Of a DNA stretch of 23,077 nucleotides, positions 7,350 to 15,062 are shown piece by piece. The position numbers were made by a program, and so were the translations under genes. A model generated the notes under the pieces. That model saw only the letters and a list, made by a program, of their open reading frames with translations, ran no database searches and was not told the origin of the DNA. Each line of letters begins with the position of its first letter. The stretch's first letter is position 1. The DNA comes from a virus: positions 1 to 23,077 of IMG/VR virus record IMGVR_UViG_3300006916_000415. One strand, given 5' to 3'.

Positions 7350-9478
7350 GCAGCACCTTGCTGCCCTGTATTACCTGAGAAGCCCTGTTCTCCTGGCTGA
7401 GGCGCTGTACCAGTTCCTATGTTACCGCCCCCTGCTCCAGAGGTATCCTGTACTCTAGGGGCTGCTCCCGCTCCCTGAGGACCACCCTGAGGTGAGGGTA
7501 CACCTTGCTGAGGTTGTGCTTCAGGATTTTGAGCTTGGAACTCTTTTAGAAGTTCTGCTTGTAGTCTGGCGTCAGCCATCGAGTTGACTACCTTATCGGG
7601 ATCAAGATCCATAGACTTAGCAATCTCTCGAATAATATAGTCCATCTTAGAGAACGGAGCTAAGGTTGGGTTCTGTGTAATCTGTAAGAACTGGAGTAAA
7701 CGCTGGCTGCGAACTTCATTAGCCATTAAGCTTTCAGTACCTTGTGCTTTAACTTCTAAGTCACCCTTAATCTCTTGATCAAAGTCAAACTGCATATTAA
7801 AGTTAAAGAATGCTTTACCCAATGGAGAAAGTAAGTAGTCATCTACGTTCTTAACCACATTACGAATAGAACCATTAGCAGCAGACATAAGCATACTAAT
7901 ACCGCTTGCAGTCCTACCAACACCGCTAACCCCTGTTTGACCATGTGCAAAAGACGGGAACCCTGTTGATTCATCTGCTAATACCCTTGCCTTGTCGAAG
8001 AGTTGCATGTTTTCGTTAGATACGTTGGGAAACTTAGTTCCAAAAATTCCTTGACCAGGTGCCCCTCCCTGTCTCCTGAACACTTTACCTGGATACACGG
8101 AGAGGTCTTGCCCTGGGACGAGATTCGTCTCGTCAACCTCGATGATAAGATTACCAGATAAAGCAGCATTGTCAACGGCCATTCTCATAAAGCCATTCAT
8201 CAAAGTCTGCGTATCATCCATGTTTTCAGCAATACCTACACCAAAGAAACTATAGGGATTAACTTCGTAGGGTACAGCGTAATACGGGATATAAGAAGGT
8301 GTAAACGGGTTCATTACTAGGCGTAAAACTTGTCCATTACAAACCCAAGCGTTTACAGATACTTGATCTACGTCTTCCATATCTTTTGGAATTTCTACGT
8401 TTTGATCTTTTAGAAGGTCAGTATCCATATAACCCCAGAACTCTAAGACTTCAAAACGCTCGCTACGGGCTTCCTGTTCATCGTCATCCATAGCTTGCTC
8501 CCACCACTCTTTAGTGTAGGACTCACCCATAGAAATTGAAGTGTCGATAGCATTTGTGCGGAAGAAGGGTCTGTTCTTAAGTGCTCTAAGTTGAGTACGA
8601 GACATCTTGTGACGCTCGATGATATACTCTGCGTCATCCATGTTAGAGGCATCGGGATCAGGATAGAAGTTCCAGATAGAAACAGAAGAACATTTAGGTA
8701 CTGTTTTAATAAGAGGTGAGTACTCTCCTTCCTCAGACCAGTTGGGGTACTCTTTATCTACAGCAAACGGACCTTTCATAATGCCTGTACCAAACAGTGC
8801 GCACTCAAAGGCTGCTGTACGTAGTTCTTTCCTAGCGTTTGATTCTTCTAGTTGATCATGGATCTTCTTTTCCATTTTCTTAGCTGCAATCATAGCAGGA
8901 TGGAAAGTAATCTGTGTAGGTGATTCAGCCTCACCTTCCATAAGGTTCTCTTCTACAGGAGCTAGTTTTTCTTTTAAGCCAGCCAGTCTTTCTCTGAAGT
9001 CTACAAGAGTTTCACCTGGTTCTAAAGTTGGAACTCCTTGGTCCTCAGGAGCTTGTTGTTCATTCATTTTCTTAACAGAGTCTTCTGTCTCAAGACGAAC
9101 AGCTTCTGTTACACCATCGGGTAAGATAGTAGGGTCAATACTAATAGGAAACTTGTTAGCTCCAAAAAGAACTTCTACAATCTGACCGTAAGCAGCTAGA
9201 ACTTTAGTCTTTGTAACTTTAACAAACACTCTAGATTTTTCAGTAGAAGTAAACTGTACGTCTGGTCCGTATAGACCTCTATAGTTTCTATAGGATCTAA
9301 TCCAGCGTTGTTCTTCTCCGTTTCGAGCAGTCTCAGCTTTACTAAAACGTTGTTGGATATAGTTGACGATAGAACCCACTAACGGATCACTAGTGTCATT
9401 CTCTTCGGTATCCTCTATGTAAGATACTTCAGCATCTTCCATGTAGACTTCTTCAGCTAAGATGTCATCTTCTTCCAT
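7346..9478 (-). CDS. Portal protein (P22-like)
   Basis: 710-aa protein expected to form the dodecameric ring at the head vertex through which DNA is packaged and ejected. Length matches P22-type portals (about 725 aa). The acidic N-terminus is followed by a helical region with RNGEEQRWIRSYRNYRGLYG (about 52-71), a crown/stem core typical of these portals, and a Gly/Gln/Pro-rich low-complexity tail over the last 60 residues. It directly follows the large terminase gene (9 bases between), with AAGGA seven bases before ATG. The downstream 64-aa gene starts inside its stop codon. Identification is by family pattern and position and is fairly secure. Confidence 0.9.
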   Translation of the reverse strand: MEEDDILAEEVYMEDAEVSYIEDTEENDTSDPLVGSIVNYIQQRFSKAETARNGEEQRWIRSYRNYRGLYGPDVQFTSTEKSRVFVKVTKTKVLAAYGQIVEVLFGANKFPISIDPTILPDGVTEAVRLETEDSVKKMNEQQAPEDQGVPTLEPGETLVDFRERLAGLKEKLAPVEENLMEGEAESPTQITFHPAMIAAKKMEKKIHDQLEESNARKELRTAAFECALFGTGIMKGPFAVDKEYPNWSEEGEYSPLIKTVPKCSSVSIWNFYPDPDASNMDDAEYIIERHKMSRTQLRALKNRPFFRTNAIDTSISMGESYTKEWWEQAMDDDEQEARSERFEVLEFWGYMDTDLLKDQNVEIPKDMEDVDQVSVNAWVCNGQVLRLVMNPFTPSYIPYYAVPYEVNPYSFFGVGIAENMDDTQTLMNGFMRMAVDNAALSGNLIIEVDETNLVPGQDLSVYPGKVFRRQGGAPGQGIFGTKFPNVSNENMQLFDKARVLADESTGFPSFAHGQTGVSGVGRTASGISMLMSAANGSIRNVVKNVDDYLLSPLGKAFFNFNMQFDFDQEIKGDLEVKAQGTESLMANEVRSQRLLQFLQITQNPTLAPFSKMDYIIREIAKSMDLDPDKVVNSMADARLQAELLKEFQAQNPEAQPQQGVPSPQGGPQGAGAAPRVQDTSGAGGGNIGTGTAPQPGEQGFSGNTGQQGAA

Positions 9479-9487
9479 AATTATTCC

Positions 9488-11077
9488 TTAGTATCCAAAC
9501 GTTGAATCTGCTGCCTGAAAGCCTGTACGTTGAGAGCTAGAATCAAAATCAAACAAGTTACTTCTAGGTCTTGTCATGATTCCGTATCGTAGTGCATCGT
9601 ATACGTGATCTTCTGCTTTTGTATCTACGTCTTCAGGATTGTTTTTATCTATGGGCAAGGCGGGTAGTTGAGCTATCGTATTATAGCAAGTACTAAAGAA
9701 AACTAATCGAGGCTCTTCAGTAAACTCATCTACCTGCAGTCTTCTATGTAATTCATTCTTACCTGCTATACGAGAACCTTTTGATCTATCTGCTGGTCTC
9801 CACCTACAGCCTTTGACTATCATTTGTTCAGCCAGTGATGGCCCAGTGTCACCACGCTTATGCCATAAAGAGCTATCCAAAACACCATATCGTATTTTCT
9901 CATCAGATTCAAGGTCTAAAACCATATCAGCTAAATCAGTTGCTAATACTTTAGACACGTAGAGTTCCCTATAGACTATAAGTTGTTCATCTGGAGCAAC
10001 AGCAAACCAAACAACAGCACTGTAAGATCCGTATCCGTAGTCAGCCGCTCTAAACCTAGGCCAACTTTGAGGTATTTCATAAGGGTCTACCACATGTATC
10101 TTACGAGTAAATTCAGGAAAAGCGGCCCCTTCGTTAATGTCCCAGTCTCCCTCAAGCAACTGCCTTCTTTGGTGCTCAGGCAGAGAGAGTAGGTTGGCTT
10201 CGTACATCCCGTCATCAGACAGGTAAGGATTATCAAACAAAGTCGCAGGGATAAACTTTCTCTTAAATAGAGGGTCGCCTTCCCTGCTATGTCCTTTAGG
10301 CCAACAGATGGTTTCTCCGTCTTGGTCTGTAGCCCAAAATGCACAATTAGGAGTGCCTGGATCAATAAAGGTTCGTTTAACCCACTGATGCCCTGGACCT
10401 CCTGGGTTACTCGTAGCCCTCATGTATAGAGGCAACCCTGAAGCTTTAGTAGTACGTAGTCTTGAACGCATATAATTCCAGGAGTAGTCTGAAGGCCACT
10501 GCGTGAGTTCGTCGAAGCCAATCCAGTTAAAGGCCTGACCTTGGTATCTCATAACGTCATCGTCACGGTCTAGATAAGACATCCAGAGAGTTGCACCACT
10601 AGGTGCTACCCAAGTCTTATCTCGTTCCATAAACTTAATACCTGGTATCGCTCTGGGGTATAGCTGCTTAGATACTGATATAAGTTCTCTTAATTCTTCT
10701 GTGCTTCTCCGTACAATTAACATCCTAGCGTTAGGGTTGTTTAAGTATCGCACTGGATCAGCTATTAGACTATAGGACTTACCACCACCAGCTGCCCCAC
10801 CATAGAGTACTTCTTGCTCTGTAGCGGCTAAGAAGTTTGTCTGAGGACCAGGGTTAGGTTCAAAGATAATATCTTGCTTAGCTTGATCTAAATCTGCATC
10901 AGCTGGCTTCGGAACTGCTGGAATCTGACTCGAAGTCTTTAAAGATTCTTTTGGCAGCTCTACCACCAATTCTTTCTTTTTCGATCTTCTCCGCTTTCCT
11001 TGCCGCTTCTTTATACTTTTTGGCATACTTTCTATAGCTAGAGGAAGCTCGTCTGCGCTTTTCTTCGATCCTGACAC
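9488..11077 (-). CDS. terL: Terminase large subunit (packaging ATPase/nuclease)
   Basis: 529-aa packaging motor that translocates DNA into the procapsid and cuts the concatemer. Visible motifs: Walker A GGAAGGGKS (93-101), Walker B IGFDE (186-190) with catalytic Glu, coupling motif SNPGG (223-227), and an RNase H-like nuclease with acidic residues at AADYG (D346), VLDSS (D401) and HVYDALRYG (D494). All key residues are intact. The start is uncertain: the longest form begins at GTG 11077, with AGGG ten bases upstream; an internal ATG at 11026 (residue 18) has a weaker site. Either way the first 40-60 codons overlap the preceding gene in another frame, and this Lys/Arg-rich N-terminus precedes the ATPase core. 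Confidence 0.95.
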   Translation of the reverse strand: MSGSKKSADELPLAIESMPKSIKKRQGKRRRSKKKELVVELPKESLKTSSQIPAVPKPADADLDQAKQDIIFEPNPGPQTNFLAATEQEVLYGGAAGGGKSYSLIADPVRYLNNPNARMLIVRRSTEELRELISVSKQLYPRAIPGIKFMERDKTWVAPSGATLWMSYLDRDDDVMRYQGQAFNWIGFDELTQWPSDYSWNYMRSRLRTTKASGLPLYMRATSNPGGPGHQWVKRTFIDPGTPNCAFWATDQDGETICWPKGHSREGDPLFKRKFIPATLFDNPYLSDDGMYEANLLSLPEHQRRQLLEGDWDINEGAAFPEFTRKIHVVDPYEIPQSWPRFRAADYGYGSYSAVVWFAVAPDEQLIVYRELYVSKVLATDLADMVLDLESDEKIRYGVLDSSLWHKRGDTGPSLAEQMIVKGCRWRPADRSKGSRIAGKNELHRRLQVDEFTEEPRLVFFSTCYNTIAQLPALPIDKNNPEDVDTKAEDHVYDALRYGIMTRPRSNLFDFDSSSQRTGFQAADSTFGY

Positions 11078-11375
11078 GTTTGTCTAACCCTACATGTGAT
11101 ATATACCTACCTGACTGTTGAGATAACCATTTAGCTACTTGCCTTAGGCTGTACTCTCGTAGGAATAGTTTTGCTTTTTCTAAAAGTTCTAATTCTTCTG
11201 GTAAGGGTATTAGTAAATCAGGATCTTCCTCATCCTGCTTGTATCCAAAGGGTACATGTCTTCCAACTCGTATAATCGGATACCACTCTCCACTTTCTCC
11301 TCGTAGTGGTATCTGCCAGTCTGTCTTAGCTGGATACTTTGCTTCAGACGCTCTAGCAGTTTTAATCTTCGGCAT
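10899..11375 (-). CDS. Conserved basic HTH-like protein upstream of terL
   Basis: 158-aa protein starting MPKIKTARASEAKYPAKTDW. The middle segment LREYSLRQVAKWLSQQSGRY (about 91-110) looks like a helix-turn-helix resembling the C-terminal DNA-binding part of serine recombinases, and is followed by a strongly basic helix rich in R, K and A. No recombinase catalytic domain is present. The ATG at 11375 lies just inside the end of the small terminase gene, and its last 179 bases overlap terL in another frame, an unusually long overlap. I recall similar proteins next to terL in marine podoviruses. It may assist terminase DNA recognition; that role is inferred. Confidence 0.78.
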   Translation of the reverse strand: MPKIKTARASEAKYPAKTDWQIPLRGESGEWYPIIRVGRHVPFGYKQDEEDPDLLIPLPEELELLEKAKLFLREYSLRQVAKWLSQQSGRYISHVGLDKRVRIEEKRRRASSSYRKYAKKYKEAARKAEKIEKERIGGRAAKRIFKDFESDSSSSEAS

Positions 11376-11733
11376 CACTATCTTTAGACGGTAAAATAAA
11401 TAGAGGCTCTGATGCTTTAACCTCTACTTTGTCTGTCTTAGTAAAACCTGCTCGATCTAGGATGTCTTTAGCCGCTGTCATCTTTTCTTTGACACCTAGG
11501 TCTGTTGGGTCAGCCATTACACTGAACATGGTGTACGCAGCCTTGGTGGATGACTGAGCAATAAATTTCTTAGTTCTCTCAACAATCTCATCTTCAATAG
11601 CTCCCACAACCTGTGCTGTAGCCACGCCTTCGGCGTATCCTGCAAGCTTTTTAGCTTTAACAGGATCACCTCTGGCTTCATCAAACAGAACGTCTAAGAA
11701 CTTCTGTTGTTTTTCAGTTAGCTGTCTTGCCAT
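11362..11733 (-). CDS. terS: Probable terminase small subunit
   Basis: 123-aa protein beginning MARQLTEKQQKFLDVLFDEA, the typical opening of small terminases and related HTH packaging proteins (Lys-Gln-Gln-Lys-Phe-Leu, then an Ala-rich helix and a helix-turn-helix-like KKLAGYAEGVATAQVVGAI). It would bind the packaging site and load the large subunit. The start at 11733 is chosen because AAAGGA lies seven bases upstream; a longer reading frame to 11811 overlaps the DUF1127 gene and lacks that site. Position two genes before terL fits. The C-terminus contains a Lys/Glu-rich segment and an acidic end. Confidence 0.8.
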   Translation of the reverse strand: MARQLTEKQQKFLDVLFDEARGDPVKAKKLAGYAEGVATAQVVGAIEDEIVERTKKFIAQSSTKAAYTMFSVMADPTDLGVKEKMTAAKDILDRAGFTKTDKVEVKASEPLFILPSKDSDAED

Positions 11734-11752
11734 AAACAAGTCCTTTGTAGTC

Positions 11753-11902
11753 TTACTGGTTTTGACCAAAGACCTTATTGTAAATCTCACCACGGGAAAT
11801 ACCCATGTCATGAAGGTCTTTGTCTTTGAGGTTCATAAGAACCCAGTAGTCTGCTCTGCGTTGCTGATGCTCTTGAAAGCGTGTTAGTAAGTTTCTAAAC
11901 AT
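11753..11902 (-). CDS. DUF1127-type small arginine-rich protein
   Basis: A 49-aa gene too short for most ORF filters. The translation MFRNLLTRFQEHQQRRADYW continues with a second half containing LKDKDLHDMGISRGEI, which matches the DUF1127 signature (L-x-D-x-x-L-x-D-I-G-I-x-R-x-x-I). Members are common in Alphaproteobacteria; in Rhodobacter sphaeroides the DUF1127 protein CcaF1 was reported to bind RNA and affect sRNA maturation and RNA turnover. A ribosome site GGAG lies ten bases before ATG and is within a predicted stem (11912-11955). It is the first gene after the promoter at 11973-12001, 19 bases before terS. The phage copy could target host RNA metabolism or signalling; that is inference. 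Confidence 0.8.
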   Translation of the reverse strand: MFRNLLTRFQEHQQRRADYWVLMNLKDKDLHDMGISRGEIYNKVFGQNQ

Positions 11903-11911
11903 ATTTCTAAA

Positions 11912-11955
11912 TCTCCAGTTAATTTGTGCGTGTTGGCTAGGATACCAACTGGAGA
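11912..11955 (-). promoter_or_regulatory. Leader stem covering the DUF1127 ribosome site, with a competing stem
   Basis: Arms TCTCCAGTT (11912-11920) and AACTGGAGA (11947-11955) are perfect 9-base complements. In the minus-strand transcript the GGAG Shine-Dalgarno of the DUF1127 gene is inside the stem. A second possible hairpin, GTTGG (11932-11936) with CCAAC (11945-11949), shares three bases with the first, so the two exclude each other. This has the form of a translation switch; no ligand or regulator is known. Confidence 0.5.
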
Positions 11956-11972
11956 CTAGTTATATACGAATA

Positions 11973-12001
11973 GTTATATCATACTACACATAAGATTGCA
12001 A
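11973..12001 (-). promoter_or_regulatory. Sigma70-like promoter for the DUF1127-terminase-portal operon
   Basis: On the minus strand TTGCAA (12001-11996) is followed by a 17-base spacer and TATAAC (11978-11973). Predicted start near 11966 gives a 64-base leader containing the stem at 11912-11955. The -10 context TATAACTA equals that of the capsid promoter. A second TATAAC (11964-11959) has no matching -35. Confidence 0.6.
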
Positions 12002-12014
12002 CCCCGTTATGCAT

Positions 12015-12377
12015 TTAACGGTTAGGGTTGTAGAATTGCTTGACAGAAATAAATACTTCTATTCCACCACTAGCACCATCAAACCCTAAGATCTTATCAC
12101 CAGCATGTAAATGAATCCTATCAGAAGTAATAATGTTGTACACATCTTTACCTGCAACAGATTTATCATTTACAATATGATGATACGTATTTGTGTCTGC
12201 ATGATACCACTGTATGGTTACGTTTTGTGTAGAAGCACTACCGTTAGACACATGTAAAAACTCTATAGTTGCATCATGATTAGGTGGGCAAGTATAGACA
12301 AGGTTAGCACTAGCACCGCCTGATGTAGCGGTGATAGTTACTGCTTCTGTATCAGTGGTATAGTTACGGTCTACCAT
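12015..12377 (-). CDS. Probable virion structural protein, beta-rich
   Basis: 120-aa protein beginning MVDRNYTTDTEAVTITATSG. It is rich in Thr, Ser, Val and Ile in alternating patterns typical of a beta-sandwich and has few charged helices, resembling small head-decoration or tail-surface proteins of marine phages. It is the last gene before the terminase promoter and follows the Lys/Pro-rich 274-aa gene by four bases. An AAGG site lies 13 bases upstream, somewhat far. No named domain recognised; the structural role is inferred from composition. Confidence 0.68.
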   Translation of the reverse strand: MVDRNYTTDTEAVTITATSGGASANLVYTCPPNHDATIEFLHVSNGSASTQNVTIQWYHADTNTYHHIVNDKSVAGKDVYNIITSDRIHLHAGDKILGFDGASGGIEVFISVKQFYNPNR

Positions 12378-12381
12378 TTAA

Positions 12382-13206
12382 TTAGTACTTACCTTCTACA
12401 CCAAACTTTTTCTTGTGTTGCTTAATAGTTTCTTCTTTGTACCTAGTTGTGTACTTCTTATTATTCCAAGTAAAAGTAGGATTACCAGCTTTTCTGTTTC
12501 TAGCAAACGCCTTACCAAAAGACTCATTGGTTGTTGGACCAGCCGCTGGACGCTTCTTTGGTTTAACTGGTGTATTCTTTTTAGTATCTTCCCTGCGAGT
12601 AGGAGTCTTACTAGGATCTCTAGCTGGTGCTGTCTTCTTAACAGGTGCTGTAGTTTTAGGCTTTGCTCTCGTTTTCTTAGGTGGAGTAGCTGATACTGTA
12701 TCTACTTCTGGCCCACCTTCAAGAGTTGATGCTCGAAGTCCAGCAGCCGCTGGGGATTTCTTAGGAAGAGTAGGACGCTTAGGATAGGTCACACCACCTG
12801 GTCCTTTAGGCATCAAAGGTGGCTTCTTTCTTGTCGGTGCCTTAGTAGAAGTTGAAGGCTTAGGACTTGGCTTAGCTGGCACACTTGGCTTTTTAGGAGA
12901 AGCAGCAGATACCGAAGTACCTGATCCACTTGGTTTAGCTGGTGCTGTACGAGTACTAGAAGAAACCTTCGGGTCTGTCTTTGGTCTATAGGCTGGTGGT
13001 TGGTTCTTTCTGAACTGACCTGTACTAGAAGACCTTGGGTTTGGTAAAGTAGGAGCCTTAGTAATCTTAGCATCTGCTGGTATTTTACTTTTAGGGACTC
13101 TCTTACCACCTTGTCTTACTAGGTCATCAGCAACCTTCTTACTGTTAGTTCCAAAAATCTTTTTACCGATTTGAATTAGAATTTTAAATGCACTTGATGC
13201 CGCCAT
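12382..13206 (-). CDS. Lys/Pro/Ser/Thr-rich low-complexity protein
   Basis: 274-aa protein from the ATG at 13206 (MAASSAFKILIQIGKKIFGT), which has AAGGG nine bases upstream; a longer in-frame start at 13254 would overlap the preceding gene and is less likely. After a short amphipathic or hydrophobic helix (about 1-20), residues 40-215 are disordered, built from repeated KPS, PKK, TKAP and similar units. The last 45 residues look folded (NRKAGNPTFTWNNKKYTTRY). The C-terminal motif resembles short folded tails on large phage linker proteins. Very basic; it may bind DNA or act as an internal virion protein. Function unknown. Confidence 0.68.
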   Translation of the reverse strand: MAASSAFKILIQIGKKIFGTNSKKVADDLVRQGGKRVPKSKIPADAKITKAPTLPNPRSSSTGQFRKNQPPAYRPKTDPKVSSSTRTAPAKPSGSGTSVSAASPKKPSVPAKPSPKPSTSTKAPTRKKPPLMPKGPGGVTYPKRPTLPKKSPAAAGLRASTLEGGPEVDTVSATPPKKTRAKPKTTAPVKKTAPARDPSKTPTRREDTKKNTPVKPKKRPAAGPTTNESFGKAFARNRKAGNPTFTWNNKKYTTRYKEETIKQHKKKFGVEGKY

Positions 13207-13210
13207 TGTC

Positions 13211-13663
13211 TTAACCCTTATATGATGCGCCGCATTTGGCTTGGATAACACCACCTGCTTTATAACCTGATTTCTTTTTAGTCATGCCACCACCCATGTA
13301 GCCTGACTTCTTGGACATACCGCCTTTAGACATGTAGCCCATTTTATTTCTTACTGAAGTAGGAAGTTTTTTAAGACCCTTCTGGTCTGCCGTAGGAGTT
13401 TTCATTGCTAGTGTACCTTTGTTTGCTCTGAATGGTTTTACTTTTTTTGCGATCTTTTTAGGTTGAGCCACAAACTGCTTACCTGCCTTAGTGCCTTGTC
13501 GTTTTGCTCTAGTAGTGGCTGCGTACTCACTATCACTAAGAGCATCAATAGCCTTAGAAGGTAAATACCTCTCGCCAGTTTTAGCACTAGGCTTGCCACT
13601 TTTAGTGCGCCACTTTTGTTTTGTCCAATTGGAGAGGCTTTGTTGAGACTTTGCTTTACTCAT
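13211..13663 (-). CDS. Basic Gly/Lys-rich phage protein (DUF5872-like)
   Basis: 150-aa protein. The first 85 residues (SNWTKQKWRTKSGKPS, then TGERYLPSKAIDALSDSEYA and QPKKIAKKVK) match a conserved small basic protein family of marine phages that I believe is listed as DUF5872. The last 50 residues are a Gly/Lys/Met low-complexity tail with imperfect repeats of KKSGYMGGGM and KKKSGYKAGG. No obvious Shine-Dalgarno precedes the ATG. Function unknown; abundance of Lys and Arg suggests nucleic acid binding. The family name is from memory. Confidence 0.72.
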   Translation of the reverse strand: MSKAKSQQSLSNWTKQKWRTKSGKPSAKTGERYLPSKAIDALSDSEYAATTRAKRQGTKAGKQFVAQPKKIAKKVKPFRANKGTLAMKTPTADQKGLKKLPTSVRNKMGYMSKGGMSKKSGYMGGGMTKKKSGYKAGGVIQAKCGASYKG

Positions 13664-13680
13664 TTAATCTTGGGAGGACT

Positions 13681-13971
13681 TCAACTTTTATATCCTCCCC
13701 CTTTCGCTTTATATTGTTTTGCGACCATCTGAGCTTTTCTAGCTGACCACTGCCCTGGCTTTCCACCTTTGCCGCCAGCTTTGATAGAGCTAACAAGACG
13801 CCTACGCATACCAGGCTTAGTATAATTACCCGCTGCATTAACTGTGTCACCACCCTTAGAGTAACCAGAAGCTTTTATAGCTCTTCCTTGGCGCTCTGCC
13901 CAACCTCTAGTTTTATAAACCTTACCAGTTGTTCCCCACTGAAAACCACCTGGTACTTTTCTTACTGGCAT
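13681..13971 (-). CDS. Small basic Gly-rich phage protein
   Basis: 96-aa protein in two parts: an N-terminal MPVRKVPGGFQWGTTGKVYK segment (with KTRGWAERQGRAIKASG) that is common as a separate small phage protein, and a C-terminal part with VNAAGNYTKPGMRRRL and GGKGGKPGQWSARKAQM, a motif I recall from many marine phage and algal virus proteins (possibly DUF6321). It may therefore be a natural fusion of two small families. AGAGAG lies seven bases before ATG. Function unknown. Confidence 0.72.
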   Translation of the reverse strand: MPVRKVPGGFQWGTTGKVYKTRGWAERQGRAIKASGYSKGGDTVNAAGNYTKPGMRRRLVSSIKAGGKGGKPGQWSARKAQMVAKQYKAKGGGYKS

Positions 13972-13981
13972 TGGTACTCTC

Positions 13982-14233
13982 TTACGCTATTATAAAGTCT
14001 ACGATCTGACCGTCAGGCATCCTAAGTTTATTTGGGTTAGGATTATATGCATACATCTGATTGACTAGCTTTAGATCTTCTACTGCTGTGTCAGGTGTTA
14101 CTCTATTAGGCTGCTCTGGTTTGTACTCTTCGTTATTCCTACTTGACCTATCCTTATCAGCTTTCTCAAAGACGATGTTCTCATGTGTTTGAAAGGGCAT
14201 ACTAGGTAAAGGGAAATGCGAGATAAGAGTCAT
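13982..14233 (-). CDS. Small protein of unknown function (83 aa)
   Basis: The ATG at 14233 overlaps the TAA of the previous gene (TAATG), indicating coupled translation. The protein starts MTLISHFPLPSMPFQTHENI, has a hydrophilic charged middle and ends with a short segment RMPDGQIVDFIIA. No domain, signal peptide or membrane segment is evident. It lies in the late block between lysis and packaging genes. Confidence 0.6.
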   Translation of the reverse strand: MTLISHFPLPSMPFQTHENIVFEKADKDRSSRNNEEYKPEQPNRVTPDTAVEDLKLVNQMYAYNPNPNKLRMPDGQIVDFIIA

Positions 14234-14427
14234 TAAACCTTAGAGCCTATATTTAACTTGTAGCACTCGCCTCGTATGTACAAACCGTTCTTAGTTAACT
14301 CAGCAGCTACAGCCTGTACTTCTTTTCTGCATTCTTCTTGAGAGTCAAACATACCACCTGTTCTTACTAAAACATCACAGGTAGTAGCTATTGGCCCTGA
14401 ACAAGCTAGGAGAACCGCTAACCACAT
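14233..14427 (-). CDS. Small putative lipoprotein or exported Cys protein
   Basis: 64-aa protein with a short hydrophobic N-terminus ending in a lipobox-like LLAC (MWLAVLLACSGPIATTC), followed by a hydrophilic domain with three more Cys (C17, C33, C54). If processed, Cys9 would be lipidated. The signal is very short and lacks positive residues, which weakens the call. The start overlaps the preceding stop as TGATG. Its place within the lysis region raises the possibility of an outer-membrane spanin-like component, but the Pro-rich character of o-spanins is absent. Confidence 0.55.
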   Translation of the reverse strand: MWLAVLLACSGPIATTCDVLVRTGGMFDSQEECRKEVQAVAAELTKNGLYIRGECYKLNIGSKV

Positions 14428-14744
14428 CAGACCATTGCTTCGTCTAAGCCCATGTCTTTACACTCCCATGCTTGACAAGAAGCTTCCTGAGAACACATAA
14501 ACTTGAACTTAATACAGGCACCCATACCCGATTCACCATTCAGAGCCTTTAGAGTTCTAGCCCTGTTATCAAAGTAATCGCAATTACCACACTTCTTGAG
14601 TTTAGCATACTCGATATCTTTATCCCAAGCCTTTGCTAACTCTTCTTCAGATGCTCCATACATCCAGTACTCTTCAGCACGATCTTTGTTCTTGGGGTCT
14701 ACCTCTGGTACATCACCCCCAAGCATTAATCCTAATTTCATCAT
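14427..14744 (-). CDS. Cys-rich protein, possible metal-binding
   Basis: 105-aa protein from the ATG at 14744, which overlaps the stop of the preceding gene as ATGA and has AAAGGG three bases upstream; an ATG at 14759 would add five residues. The C-terminal half contains KKCGNCDYF, GACIKFKFMC, SCQAWEC, giving a C-x2-C pair and four more Cys spaced in a way that resembles small iron-sulfur (high-potential type) or zinc proteins. The N-terminal half has PEVDPKNKDRAEEYWMYG, an acidic helix. Function unknown; the metal site is inferred from Cys spacing. Confidence 0.68.
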   Translation of the reverse strand: MMKLGLMLGGDVPEVDPKNKDRAEEYWMYGASEEELAKAWDKDIEYAKLKKCGNCDYFDNRARTLKALNGESGMGACIKFKFMCSQEASCQAWECKDMGLDEAMV

Positions 14745-15058
14745 GATCCCTTTACCCATTTCTTTGAGGGTGATTTAGTTTTAGAGGAACTCCACTTGAC
14801 CTTATCAGCCCAGTAAGCAGCTGATAGTTTTCCTCTCTTGATATTTTTAGCGTGTCTAGACTTAAAGGCTTCTCTTTGACCTGCTGTCTGATTTGTCTTT
14901 ACACCCTGTTGACCAAACCTAATAAGCTTATACTTACCACCCTCAGAAGCCATAACAACATGGGACTTAGTGGGATGCTTAGGAGTTCTCTTAGGTTTAT
15001 TAACACCTGAGAGTCCCTCTCTTTCCATAGCAGCTTTAACTCTTTCAGGTATAGCCAT
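14741..15058 (-). CDS. Conserved small basic phage protein
   Basis: 105-aa protein with the recognisable pattern SGVNKPKRTPKHPTKSHVV (about 17-35), then IRFGQQGVKTN, FKSRHAKNIKRGK and SAAYWADKVKW. I recall this family from many marine podo- and myoviruses, often near the lysis or head genes, with no assigned role. Lys/Arg/Ser-rich throughout, no membrane segment. It begins four bases after the endolysin stop, without a clear Shine-Dalgarno, and overlaps the next gene by ATGA. Confidence 0.75.
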   Translation of the reverse strand: MAIPERVKAAMEREGLSGVNKPKRTPKHPTKSHVVMASEGGKYKLIRFGQQGVKTNQTAGQREAFKSRHAKNIKRGKLSAAYWADKVKWSSSKTKSPSKKWVKGS

Positions 15059-15062
15059 ACTA

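Noticed and set aside
12413-12787. Plus ORF with long hydrophobic Leu/Val/Gly stretches
   Set aside because: It is the antisense shadow of the Lys/Pro-rich low-complexity gene; no ribosome site and no late plus transcription.
14233-14427. N-terminal extension giving a more typical lipoprotein signal (LRRSNGL before MWLAV)
   Set aside because: No ATG, GTG or TTG with a ribosome site is present upstream in that frame; the only alternative codon is CTG.
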